Of a stretch of DNA of 64,000 nt, positions 45,380 through 53,479 are shown in pieces. Position numbers and translations under genes: made by a program. Under the pieces are notes generated by a model. It did no database searches and was not told where the DNA came from. It saw nothing but the letters and a program-made list of their open reading frames with translations. The DNA comes from Keratinibaculum paraultunense (GTDB taxonomy: Bacteria > Bacillota > Clostridia > Tissierellales > Tepidimicrobiaceae). The DNA is taken from positions 372,001 through 436,000 of the forward strand of contig NZ_CP068564.1 in the NCBI RefSeq assembly GCF_016767175.1. The letters run 5' to 3'. Within the stretch, counting starts at the first letter, position 1. The number at the start of each line of letters is the position of its first letter.

Positions 45380-46645
45380 ATGTCAAAAGAAAATTTAAAT
45401 CCATTGGAGAGTGCTCAAAGGCAAGTAAAAGCTGCTTGTGATGCTTTAAAACTAGAACCAGCAGTGTATGAAATATTAAAAGAGCCTCTAAGAACGATTG
45501 AAATATCTATTCCAGTTAGAATGGATGATGGTACTACAAAGGTATTTAAAGGATACAGGGCTGTACACAATGATGCTATAGGACCTGGTAAAGGTGGAGT
45601 TAGATTTCATCCAGGAGTAAATATCAATGAAGTAAAAGCTTTGTCAGTGTGGATGACATTTAAATGTGGAGTTATGGGCGTACCTTATGGAGGAGGAAAA
45701 GGTGGCGTAATTGTAGATCCTTTAAGCTTATCTCAAGGAGAGTTGGAAAGATTGTCCAGAGGTTACATACAAGGACTATATAAATATTTAGGTGAGAAAA
45801 TAGATATACCTGCACCTGATGTAGGAACAAATGGGCAGGTAATGGCTTGGATGGTAGATGAATACAATAAATTAACTGGACAATCCTCTCTTGGAGTTGT
45901 AACTGGAAAGCCGGTAGCATGGGGCGGATCTGAAGGGAGAAATGAAGCTACAGGGTTTGGAGTATCTGTTATAGCTAGAGAGGCAGCTAAAAGATTAGGT
46001 ATAGATATAAAAGGTGCTAAAGTTGCAGTTCAAGGTTTTGGAAATGTTGGTTCATATACTGTTAAAAATGTTCAAAAACAAGGAGCAAAGATAGTAGCTG
46101 TAGGTGAATGGGCACCATCAGTAGGAACTTATGCATTATACAATGAAGAAGGCTTAGATTTTGAAGATATGAAAGCTTATATGGATGAACATAAAAATTT
46201 AGTAGATTATCCAAAAGCTAAACAGATTTCTCTTGATGAATTTTGGGAATTAGAAGTAGATATACTTATACCAGCTGCTTTAGAAAATGCAATTACAGTT
46301 GAAGTTGCAGAAAAAATAAATGCCAAATTAATATGTGAAGCAGCTAATGGTCCAACAACTCCTGATGCAGATGAAATACTTAAAAAAAGAGGTATTCCTG
46401 TTACTCCAGATATACTAACAAATGCAGGTGGTGTTACAGTATCTTATTTTGAATGGGTACAAAATTTATATGGATATTATTGGAGTGAAAAAGAAGTAGA
46501 AGAAAAACAAGAAGTAGAAATGGTTAAAGCATTTAATGATATATGGGCATTAAAAGAGAAATACGATGTTACAATAAGAGAAGCAGCTTATATGTTGTCA
46601 GTTAAAAAAGTTGCTGATGTGATGAAATTAAGAGGTTGGTACTAA
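45380..46645 (+). CDS. gdhA: Glutamate dehydrogenase (Glu/Leu/Phe/Val family)
   Basis: A 421-residue NAD(P)-dependent dehydrogenase. It has the catalytic-lysine segment GPGKGGVRFHPGVNINEVKA and LSVWMTFKCGVMGVPYGGGKGG, the catalytic Asp in DIPAPDVGTNGQVMAWM, and the Rossmann motif VAVQGFGNVGSY. Size and motifs fit glutamate dehydrogenase of low-GC Firmicutes. In this operon it can regenerate 2-oxoglutarate for the aminotransferase and yield NADH. The start ATG 45380 has AAGGGAGG. A 129-bp gap after buk shows no terminator, and a strong terminator follows at 46668. Confidence 0.93.
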   Translation: MSKENLNPLESAQRQVKAACDALKLEPAVYEILKEPLRTIEISIPVRMDDGTTKVFKGYRAVHNDAIGPGKGGVRFHPGVNINEVKALSVWMTFKCGVMGVPYGGGKGGVIVDPLSLSQGELERLSRGYIQGLYKYLGEKIDIPAPDVGTNGQVMAWMVDEYNKLTGQSSLGVVTGKPVAWGGSEGRNEATGFGVSVIAREAAKRLGIDIKGAKVAVQGFGNVGSYTVKNVQKQGAKIVAVGEWAPSVGTYALYNEEGLDFEDMKAYMDEHKNLVDYPKAKQISLDEFWELEVDILIPAALENAITVEVAEKINAKLICEAANGPTTPDADEILKKRGIPVTPDILTNAGGVTVSYFEWVQNLYGYYWSEKEVEEKQEVEMVKAFNDIWALKEKYDVTIREAAYMLSVKKVADVMKLRGWY

Positions 46646-46667
46646 TTTAATATATAATGGGATAATG

Positions 46668-46697
46668 AGGACGGTTTTTACCGTCCTATTTTTTTGC
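46668..46697 (+). terminator. Terminator of the ior-ptb-buk-gdh operon
   Basis: AGGACGGT (46668-46675), a four-base loop and ACCGTCCT (46680-46687), followed by ATTTTTTT. Confidence 0.92.
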
Positions 46698-46750
46698 TTA
46701 ATTTCTATATCCTTTATTACTTTTGTTTTTCAGCTTTACATTAAAAAAAG

Positions 46751-46920
46751 ATGACAATAAAGGCGAAAAATATCAAAAAAAGGTATTTTTTATATAAAAA
46801 TAGAATTAATAGAGACAATAAAAAGGAATATATTAGGCAATTAAATGGTAGCAAAAAAATGGACAAATTTAGTAAAATAATGAGTAGTAAGACGTATGGT
46901 AAAAAAATGAAAAGTAAAAC
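46751..46920 (+). repeat. Diverged repeat, copy A, upstream of the AraC-type regulator gene
   Basis: This stretch resembles 49625-49782 in the same orientation. The shared marks are AATATCAAAAAAAGGTA (17 identical bases), GACAATAAA, TGGTAG-AAA and TTTAGTAA. Translated, copy A gives IRQLNGSKKMDKFSKIM and copy B, with one stop, KRQ-GSKDMYKFSNI. A 66-codon frame exists here but lacks a ribosome site, so I do not call a gene. It may be a remnant of a repeated element. Confidence 0.45.
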
Positions 46921-46961
46921 TATAGGAATAATAATTATAAAATTCTTATAAATTTGTTAAG

Positions 46962-47018
46962 TTTAAATATTCTCCCACTAATTTTACTTGAAGACAAATT
47001 AGTGGGAGAATATTTAAA
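46962..47018. repeat. 23-bp-stem perfect hairpin in the gap before the AraC-type gene
   Basis: The arms 46962-46984 and 46996-47018 are perfectly complementary (core ATTCTCCCACTAATTT) around an 11-base loop. No gene ends here and no T-run follows on either strand. The rest of the 500-bp gap 46646-47146 holds only the gdh terminator and the diverged repeat. Confidence 0.75.
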
Positions 47019-47146
47019 TAGAAAAGTCAGATTATTTAAAACTTTAATGCATATATTCGACATACTAATTAGGAAACTTTATATTAAAATGGTAAGTTAT
47101 AAAATTAATTTATAAACTTATTATAAGGGGAGAGGATGATACAGAA

Positions 47147-49579
47147 ATGGCTACAGAATCATTAGAGGTGAAGGGGATTAAAGATTTAATTAAGTTTAGA
47201 AAAATTCATGATATTGTTATGACAGAAAAAAGTTTGCCTTATAGGATTTTTTTAGCTCAAATTGAAGGGAAACAATTTTTAGCTTATGAAGCTTTGGAGT
47301 TAGTATATGTAATTAAAGGAACGGTAAAAATTCAAACTAGAGAAGGGATTAAAAAATTAACGAAAGGAGATTTTTACATAATTGACAGCAGTAAAGCCTA
47401 TAGTATACTTTCTGGAAATGAAGATACTATAATTATATTTTTACAAATAGAACCAGATTATTTAGAAGAAAAATTTGGTATATCAAAGAATACTACTTTT
47501 TTAGGAAATTTAGACAACATGGAAATTAATGAAAATATCATATATTCACTTGGACTTTTATATATAGAAAGTTTAGATGTTGAAAGTGGATATTATTGTT
47601 GCATTAATAGATTAACAGATTTAATTAATGATATTGAACCATATATGGTTGAAAGTACATGTGGTGAATATGAAAATAAAAAAGAAACCATTGAATCTAT
47701 AATTTTTGATATTGTTGAAAAATATGCTCATAATGTTAATGAAAACATTACCTTAGAGAGAATGGCTCAAGAATATAATGTTAGTTATTCTTATTTGTCA
47801 AGAATGTTTAAAGAAATTACAGGCATGAATTTTACTAGATTTTTTTTAAATCAGAAATTATATAAAGCAATAGATTTATTATTAAATACAGAAAAAACAA
47901 TTACAGAAATAGCTATTTGTAGCGGATTTTCTGATATAAAATCATTAAATAGAGAATTCAATAGGACATTTGGTATGCCACCTACTAGTTTTAGACGACA
48001 ATATGAGTATATTAATAAAAATATAGAAAATTATATACAAAATATACTTTATTGGGATGAATCAGTACAAGAGTTTATTGAAATAATAAAAAAAGAAAAA
48101 CGAAATAGGTATGTAAAAAAGGATGTAGAAATCAAAAATTATATCGTAGATATGTATTCTAATATAGGAATAAATCAAAGAACATGGGGAAATGTTATTG
48201 ATTTAAATTGTATAACAGGTAATGATATTGAAAAATTAGACAATATTTTAAGGAAATTTAAACCCAAAAGTGTGGTTATTAAATTTAAGTTTGTGAATGA
48301 TAATTTTTTATTAGTTACTTGTGATGGGGAATTAAGGAAATTATCAAAATTAGAATTTAATCAATTAATAAAAATATTAAATGATAATTATGTAAACCCT
48401 ATTATTCAGATAGATTTTATGTCTCAAAATATGGGGAAATTTCTTAATGATGAATATGCTTTTCATCAAGAATGCTACTTTTCAATGATGAAAATGTTAG
48501 ATATTATATCTGCAATTGTAGGTGTATCCTTATTATCAAAATGGAAATTTGAATTGTATATTCCTAATATAAATAGATTAATTTTAAATGATAATTTTTC
48601 AAAATTAATATTTAGTCATATAGATAATTTCATAAATATACTAGAAGATAAATTTGGACAAGCTTCATATAATTGGGGCCTATACATAGGAGAGATAAAT
48701 ATTTGTCATGAACATGAAGAAGAATTAGAGTTTTTAAAGAAACTCAGAAAAATATCAAATCAACCTCAATTTTATGATATAGAGTTAGTTTATGATGATT
48801 ATATTATTGAAAAAAAGGGTTTACATTATTTAGGAGAAAAATTAAATTGCGTAGTGAAAGAGATTAATTCATATTTACAATATGATAAAAATATTAATGA
48901 GCAAAATATACTTGCTTCATTTAATCACATAGTTAGTGACAGTAAGTTTTTAGAAGAACATAGGAATTTTTATTATATTTTATTTTTAAACTTAGTGTTG
49001 CCTACTATGAAACAAAAAGATTTATATATATATTCTTATAATTTAATTGATGAGGAAGAAAAAACAAAAAGAACTCAAAGTATATTTTGTGAAGAATTTG
49101 GTATAAAACTGCCTTTTTATTATATTTTAGAATTTATTGGAGAATTGGGAGAAGACATATTGTGGATGGGAGACGGCTGTTTTGCTACTAAAAATGGCAG
49201 TGATATAGTAATACTTTTATATAGTAATTTCAATGAGTATAACAAATATGTTGATAATATATTTACTAGTACTAAAAATGGGAAAATAGGAATAGAAAAA
49301 AAGATGGTATTAGATATAAGAGGATTAAAAGGCAAATATAAGATTACAGAATATAGACTGGATCATAAAAATAGTATGTTTTATAAGGAATTTTTAGATA
49401 AAACAGGTTTAAATAGTTTAACAGAAGAAGAAAGAATATATATACAAAGTAAAGCTATACCAGAAATGAAAGTTAGCTCTTCTAATGGGAAAGACCGTTT
49501 GATTTATCAAACTAAATTAAAATTTTTAGATGTAGGGCTAATAAGATTACAGCAAATATGCACTAAATGTAAAAAATAG
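47147..49579 (+). CDS. AraC-type regulator with cupin and degenerate GH39-like domain
   Basis: An 810-residue regulator. Residues about 40-110 form a cupin-like sensor (LELVYVIKGTVKIQTREGIK, then KGDFYIIDS). Residues about 185-288 are an AraC DNA-binding domain with both helix-turn-helix motifs (ITLERMAQEYNVSYSYLSRM and TITEIAICSGFSDIKSLNRE). The long rear part resembles a GH39-type barrel. Where active enzymes have a W-x-FE-x-WNEPN stretch, this protein has WKFELYIPNI (from W466), so the acid/base Glu is absent. I infer a ligand-binding, non-catalytic role. The start ATG 47147 is preceded by GGGGAGAGG. It stands alone between a hairpin and the pilus operon, which it might control. Confidence 0.78.
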   Translation: MATESLEVKGIKDLIKFRKIHDIVMTEKSLPYRIFLAQIEGKQFLAYEALELVYVIKGTVKIQTREGIKKLTKGDFYIIDSSKAYSILSGNEDTIIIFLQIEPDYLEEKFGISKNTTFLGNLDNMEINENIIYSLGLLYIESLDVESGYYCCINRLTDLINDIEPYMVESTCGEYENKKETIESIIFDIVEKYAHNVNENITLERMAQEYNVSYSYLSRMFKEITGMNFTRFFLNQKLYKAIDLLLNTEKTITEIAICSGFSDIKSLNREFNRTFGMPPTSFRRQYEYINKNIENYIQNILYWDESVQEFIEIIKKEKRNRYVKKDVEIKNYIVDMYSNIGINQRTWGNVIDLNCITGNDIEKLDNILRKFKPKSVVIKFKFVNDNFLLVTCDGELRKLSKLEFNQLIKILNDNYVNPIIQIDFMSQNMGKFLNDEYAFHQECYFSMMKMLDIISAIVGVSLLSKWKFELYIPNINRLILNDNFSKLIFSHIDNFINILEDKFGQASYNWGLYIGEINICHEHEEELEFLKKLRKISNQPQFYDIELVYDDYIIEKKGLHYLGEKLNCVVKEINSYLQYDKNINEQNILASFNHIVSDSKFLEEHRNFYYILFLNLVLPTMKQKDLYIYSYNLIDEEEKTKRTQSIFCEEFGIKLPFYYILEFIGELGEDILWMGDGCFATKNGSDIVILLYSNFNEYNKYVDNIFTSTKNGKIGIEKKMVLDIRGLKGKYKITEYRLDHKNSMFYKEFLDKTGLNSLTEEERIYIQSKAIPEMKVSSSNGKDRLIYQTKLKFLDVGLIRLQQICTKCKK

Positions 49580-49624
49580 AAATTAAAAAAATTATGAATG
49601 AACAGTACAAAAGTAAACATTAAT

Positions 49625-49782
49625 CGACAGCAATAAAGAATTAAAATATCAAAAAAAGGTAAATTTATGAAGAAACTAAAATAATTAAAACAAAAAAAGT
49701 AAATATAAAAGACAATAAACTGGTAGTAAAGATATGTATAAGTTTAGTAATATTCATATGGACATATGTAAGTATAAAAATG
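49625..49782 (+). repeat. Diverged repeat, copy B, downstream of the AraC-type regulator gene
   Basis: Direct, diverged counterpart of 46751-46920 (shared AATATCAAAAAAAGGTA, GACAATAAA, CTGGTAGTAAAGATATG and TTTAGTAATAT). Together the copies flank the AraC-type gene. It fills most of the 220-bp gap before the prepilin peptidase gene, where I see no clear promoter. Confidence 0.45.
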
Positions 49783-49799
49783 AATGGAATGATTAAATT

Positions 49800-50489
49800 A
49801 TGATAAAAAAATTTGTAATACTTATATTAACTATATTGGGATTTATAGTAGGATACAATATGTCAAAAGTAATAAATAAGATGATTTTATGGAAAGAAAA
49901 AAAGAAAAATAAAACCTATACCATAAGTCGTCCAGAATATCCTAAAGACAAATGGATAAACGGGTTGGTAATTTCATTAGGCATATTTTTAGCATTTTAT
50001 TATTTGGAAATATACGAAGCAGTATTAGCATCTATAATATGTATATCAGCAGTATTTGGTGTAAGAATTGATGAAAGGATTAGGATAATCCCCAATGAAC
50101 TAGTATTGTTTATAATGATACTTGGAATTGTACATCAATTATTAACTAATGGAATAAGAGGATTGGGAAGTGGATTTTTAGCATTGATTATCACAGGGGC
50201 AATATTTTTCCTATCAGCTTTTGTAACAAGATTCTTTTCAGGTTCTATTGGTGTAGGAGCAGGAGACATAAAGTTGGCTATGGCATTATCCATAATTATG
50301 GGATTGGAAAACATGTCTATATTTCTAATAGGAATAGTACTATTTTTAGTAGTGTATTTATTAATTGGATTTTTTACCAAAACCATAGCTATTGGAAGTT
50401 CATTTCCAATGTGTATTCAAATCATGGGAGGTAGCATAATAGCAGTATATAAGCCTATTATCATGGAAATAATAAGATTTTTTAACTAA
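49800..50489 (+). CDS. Prepilin peptidase (TadV/CpaA-like, family A24)
   Basis: A 229-residue membrane aspartic peptidase that trims the leader of Flp and TadE-type pseudopilins. The two catalytic aspartates lie in VRIDERIRIIPNELV (family pattern D-x-R-x-x-IPN) and in the GxGD motif IGVGAGDIKLAMALSI. It has about six membrane helices and no N-terminal methylase domain, as in TadV. The start ATG 49800 follows an AT-rich gap with only a weak GGAATG-like site. It opens the Tad locus, and the first pilin gene follows 29 bases after its stop. Confidence 0.9.
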   Translation: MIKKFVILILTILGFIVGYNMSKVINKMILWKEKKKNKTYTISRPEYPKDKWINGLVISLGIFLAFYYLEIYEAVLASIICISAVFGVRIDERIRIIPNELVLFIMILGIVHQLLTNGIRGLGSGFLALIITGAIFFLSAFVTRFFSGSIGVGAGDIKLAMALSIIMGLENMSIFLIGIVLFLVVYLLIGFFTKTIAIGSSFPMCIQIMGGSIIAVYKPIIMEIIRFFN

Positions 50490-50518
50490 ATATTAGCATA
50501 GGAAAGAGGGTGTTTTAA

Positions 50519-50680
50519 GTGATATTCAATATATTTTTCAAAGAAGAAAGTGGACAAGGTATGGTAGAGTATGGATTGATATTAGCTTTAACTGCATTAA
50601 TAGTTGTGGGAGCTTTGAGGTCTTTAGGGCAAAATATAGTAAAACCTATGTATGACATGGTAAAAGATGTATTTCCTTAA
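50519..50680 (+). CDS. flp: Flp-type pilin 1 (53 residues)
   Basis: A short gene found by direct reading. GTG 50519 follows GGAAAGAGGG and the frame ends at TAA 50678-50680. The product has a short leader, then SGQGMVEYGLILALTALIVV, the Flp signature. Cleavage is expected after the G of ESG, which puts Glu and Tyr at positions 5 and 6 of the mature pilin. The tail is GQNIVKPMYDMVKDVFP. It is one of two adjacent Flp pilins and shares the leader and VEYGLILAL core with the next. Confidence 0.9.
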   Translation: MIFNIFFKEESGQGMVEYGLILALTALIVVGALRSLGQNIVKPMYDMVKDVFP

Positions 50681-50785
50681 AAACAAAAGTAGTATTTAAA
50701 GTTCAATATTAATTTGCCAAGTGTATACACTTGGAAATAAGTGTATTTTAAATATAAATAATTTCAAATGAAAGGAGGTTGTCAA

Positions 50786-50953
50786 ATGTTAAACTGGTTA
50801 ATGAATGAAGAAAGTGGGCAGGGAATGGTAGAATATGGCTTGATATTAGCACTCATAGCTATTGTAGCTGCTCTTGCTTTAAGTCCTTTAGGGACAAAAA
50901 TAGCAGATGTATTTAAAAATGTAGAAGGAAAATTAGGAGAAATTACAGATTAA
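50786..50953 (+). CDS. flp: Flp-type pilin 2, probable major pilin
   Basis: A 55-residue Flp prepilin: LNWLMNEESG leader, then QGMVEYGLILALIAIVAALA and a hydrophilic tail ending KLGEITD. The start is ATG 50786 because AAAGGAGG (50771-50778) precedes it; the frame's earlier ATG 50768 lies before that ribosome site. The ribosome site is the strongest in the locus, and a hairpin follows at 51034. Both suggest high expression, as for a major pilin. Confidence 0.92.
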   Translation: MLNWLMNEESGQGMVEYGLILALIAIVAALALSPLGTKIADVFKNVEGKLGEITD

Positions 50954-51033
50954 GTAGCAAAATAAACATTGCAAAAAAGGAAAATAGATAATAATAACAC
51001 CATAAATGCTAAGAAGCCAAAAAGCCAAAGTAA

Positions 51034-51059
51034 AAAGGGGATAAAATTTTATCCCCTTT
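51034..51059 (+). terminator. Hairpin after the pilin genes, likely attenuator
   Basis: A perfect 26-bp palindrome with the core GGGGATAAAATTTTATCCCC. It is followed by TTTAAAAC, a poor T-run, so read-through into the assembly genes is expected. It should leave more pilin transcript than machinery transcript. Confidence 0.7.
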
Positions 51060-51085
51060 AAAACACTCTTAAGGAGAAGATGTGT

Positions 51086-51598
51086 ATGAAAAGGTTAATT
51101 AAACATGAGAAAGGTACTAGCCTTGTTGAATTTGCCTTAGTTCTTCCAATTATGCTTATAATGCTTGGACTGATTTGTGATATGGGCAGAGCGGTTCATG
51201 CTAAGATAAATTTACAGCATTTAACAGGGGAGATTCAAAGGGCTGTTATATTATATGAAGAAGCAGGAGCAACTGATGGAATAAAAAGATACTCTAATTA
51301 TAAAAATGCTGATCAAATAATAAGAAAAGTGATAGAGGAAAATACTAATTTAGATAAGAGCAAATTAAGATATACTATTTCAAGAAGTGAATCTATAAGA
51401 AGGGTTTATACTGGACATTATTATAATTATAATACAGGAAGATTTGATACTACTCCGAACTGGAATGATCTTTGCTATGTAACTGTATCTTTAGAATATG
51501 AATTGCCTTATATTATGTTTATAACTAAGACTATATTAGGGGATAGTATGATTCTTTCCGAAGCATATAAGGGAATGATGTATTTAGGAGGAGGATAA
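51086..51598 (+). CDS. TadE-like pseudopilin
   Basis: A 170-residue secreted pilus protein. The short basic leader MKRLIKHEKG is followed by TSLVEFALVLPIMLIMLGLI, with Glu at position 5 after the expected cleavage. This is the TadE signature processed by the A24 peptidase. The C-terminal part is hydrophilic with YNYNTGRFDTTPNW. The start is ATG 51086 because AAGGAG lies nine bases before it; ATG 51080 would be only three away. Minor pseudopilins of this type help Tad pilus assembly. Confidence 0.88.
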   Translation: MKRLIKHEKGTSLVEFALVLPIMLIMLGLICDMGRAVHAKINLQHLTGEIQRAVILYEEAGATDGIKRYSNYKNADQIIRKVIEENTNLDKSKLRYTISRSESIRRVYTGHYYNYNTGRFDTTPNWNDLCYVTVSLEYELPYIMFITKTILGDSMILSEAYKGMMYLGGG

Positions 51599-51641
51599 AA
51601 CCTTGTTTTTCAAAGACAAACATTAGGTGGTGAGAGAATAA

Positions 51642-52172
51642 GTGTTTAAATTTATAAGAAGCGAAAAAGGTCAAGTTATGGTAGAGTTTGCTATCGTTAT
51701 ACCTATTTTTTTATTGCTATTATTTTTTCTTATAGATTTAGGTTGGATAATATATCAAAAGGTTACATTTGATTATACTTGTAGAAAAATGGCTTGGGAT
51801 TTAAATCTTAGTTCAGATGAAGATTGGGTTATGTATACTAGACAGCCAATATATTATAGCGGATATAAAGCCAATAGACTACTTAAAACTGAATTTGACA
51901 AGAACATTAAAGGAACTCATATTGATAAGAATAAGGTGTCCATAACAGACGGTATGATAGCTATATACCCAGGGAGAAAATTATACAAACATAGAGGAGG
52001 AGCTACTACTTCTGGAAATGTAGATTTTAAGACTACCACTTTAGAAATTCAAGGCAAAATAAAATACAAAATAGAACCTCTTACTCCAGTTGCAAAGCCT
52101 TTCTTAAGGGATAGCATAACATTAAATAGCAATTTATATAAAGCAAGAAGAGGTAAGATGCAGACAAATTAA
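51642..52172 (+). CDS. TadE/TadF-like pseudopilin
   Basis: A 176-residue protein with leader MFKFIRSEKG and the mature start QVMVEFAIVIPIFLLLLFFL, again with Glu at position 5. The rest is soluble and basic. It starts with GTG 51642 behind AGGTGGTGAGAG. It is a second TadE-type minor pseudopilin in tandem with the previous gene; they share only the N-terminal signature. Confidence 0.87.
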   Translation: MFKFIRSEKGQVMVEFAIVIPIFLLLLFFLIDLGWIIYQKVTFDYTCRKMAWDLNLSSDEDWVMYTRQPIYYSGYKANRLLKTEFDKNIKGTHIDKNKVSITDGMIAIYPGRKLYKHRGGATTSGNVDFKTTTLEIQGKIKYKIEPLTPVAKPFLRDSITLNSNLYKARRGKMQTN

Positions 52173-52194
52173 TCATCTTAAAGAGGTGAAGAAA

Positions 52195-52653
52195 ATGTTT
52201 AAAAAATTTAAGAAAAATGAAAAAGGTAATATAACAATATTATTTGCTCTTACTATAATGTTGTTAATGGTTTTATTAGGATTATCTATAGATGTAGCTC
52301 TTGCATTTAATAAAAGGGACAAACTAATAGAAGTAGGAAACTTAATTAGAGATGCAAGGTTTGATTTAAGTGAAGAATTGTGGCATGCATACTATCCTGA
52401 ATCTGTGTTAAGAGAAATTGCTAGAGATATAGCAGTAAAAAATAATTTAAGTCCTAATCAAGTAGACGTAAAATGGAAAGAAACGACTTATAGTACATCA
52501 CAGAGGGTAGCCCAAATTGATATTATTATGACAGATGTATATGAATGTACTATCCTAAAATTATTTGGGGTTAATGAGTTACCTATAAAGGTTATAATTC
52601 CTGGGAGTCAAGATAAAAAAGCTAATGTGGTTTGGCGTCCTGGTATGTGGTAA
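52195..52653 (+). CDS. TadG-like pilus assembly protein
   Basis: A 152-residue protein with leader MFKKFKKNEKG followed by NITILFALTIMLLMVLLGLS and IDVALAFNKRDKL. The mature start lacks the Glu at position 5 seen in the TadE proteins, as is usual in TadG. It has no von Willebrand A domain, so it is a short TadG-like form. The start is ATG 52195 behind AGAGGTG; GTG 52186 overlaps that site. A 57-bp gap precedes cpaB. Confidence 0.82.
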   Translation: MFKKFKKNEKGNITILFALTIMLLMVLLGLSIDVALAFNKRDKLIEVGNLIRDARFDLSEELWHAYYPESVLREIARDIAVKNNLSPNQVDVKWKETTYSTSQRVAQIDIIMTDVYECTILKLFGVNELPIKVIIPGSQDKKANVVWRPGMW

Positions 52654-52710
52654 TTATTCATAATTAAAACTAAAATTATAACTATAATATTAAAAAGGTA
52701 GGGAAGATTA

Positions 52711-53478
52711 TTGAAAAAAACTAGATTAATAGCCATGATTATTGCAGCTTTAGTTTTTATGTTTATGATGATTAATCCAATGGAAAACAAAAAAGATAAG
52801 ATACCAGAAGAAGACTTAAGGGAAGTAGTAGTAGCTAAAGTTGATATAGATGCTCAGACAAAATTGTCAAATGACATGATAGAAATAAAAAAGGTTCATA
52901 AAGAATTAATACCAGAAAATGCAATAACAACTGTAGAAAGTGTAGTTGGAAAGGCAACTATGGTACCTATGTTTGCAGGAGATATATTTATACCTAATAA
53001 AATAAAAGAAATAGGAAGTGCTGAAGCAGGTTTAGCTATGGTAATACCAGAGGGCATGCGTGCTATTACCATATATGTGGAACAAGATACTGGTGTAGCT
53101 GGTCTTATTAAGGTAGGTAATAGAGTAGACATAATATCTGTATTAGGAGACGAAATAGAAGAAAATGAAGACGGAAATAATAAAAACAATAGAGATACTA
53201 GTAAAGAAGAAAGGGCTATTTTATTATTACAAAACAAAGAGGTATTAGCTATTGATAAATCAATAAGTACTGTTTCTAATGAAAACAAAGATGATACTTC
53301 TATTTATTTAACTATCACGTTAGCCGTTACTCCAGAGGAAGCTTTAAAATTATCTTTGTCTCAGGTTATTGGGAGAAGCAATAGAGCAGTTTTGAGAAAC
53401 CAAGAGGATTTAAAATTGCTAGAGATACCAGATGTGATGCCAAGAGATTTAATACATGAAGGAATAATAGGAGGTTAA
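52711..53478 (+). CDS. cpaB: Flp pilus assembly protein CpaB (RcpC)
   Basis: A 255-residue protein with an N-terminal membrane helix and a SAF domain (about residues 35-100: VVVAKVDIDAQTKLSNDMIE, then MVPMFAGDIFIPNKI). The RcpC part follows: GLAMVIPEGMRAITIYVEQD and VGNRVDIISVLGDE. In Gram-negatives it meets the outer-membrane secretin; here it is probably anchored outside the cell membrane. It contains a polar insert, EENEDGNNKNNRDTSKEER. The start TTG 52711 has AGGGAAG. It lies one base before cpaE. Confidence 0.92.
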   Translation: MKKTRLIAMIIAALVFMFMMINPMENKKDKIPEEDLREVVVAKVDIDAQTKLSNDMIEIKKVHKELIPENAITTVESVVGKATMVPMFAGDIFIPNKIKEIGSAEAGLAMVIPEGMRAITIYVEQDTGVAGLIKVGNRVDIISVLGDEIEENEDGNNKNNRDTSKEERAILLLQNKEVLAIDKSISTVSNENKDDTSIYLTITLAVTPEEALKLSLSQVIGRSNRAVLRNQEDLKLLEIPDVMPRDLIHEGIIGG

Positions 53479-53479
53479 A

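Noticed and set aside
46751-46951. 66-codon open frame after gdh
   Set aside because: It lacks a ribosome site, is lysine-rich as expected from A-rich DNA, and its counterpart at 49625-49782 contains stops. I treat it as a repeat remnant rather than a gene.
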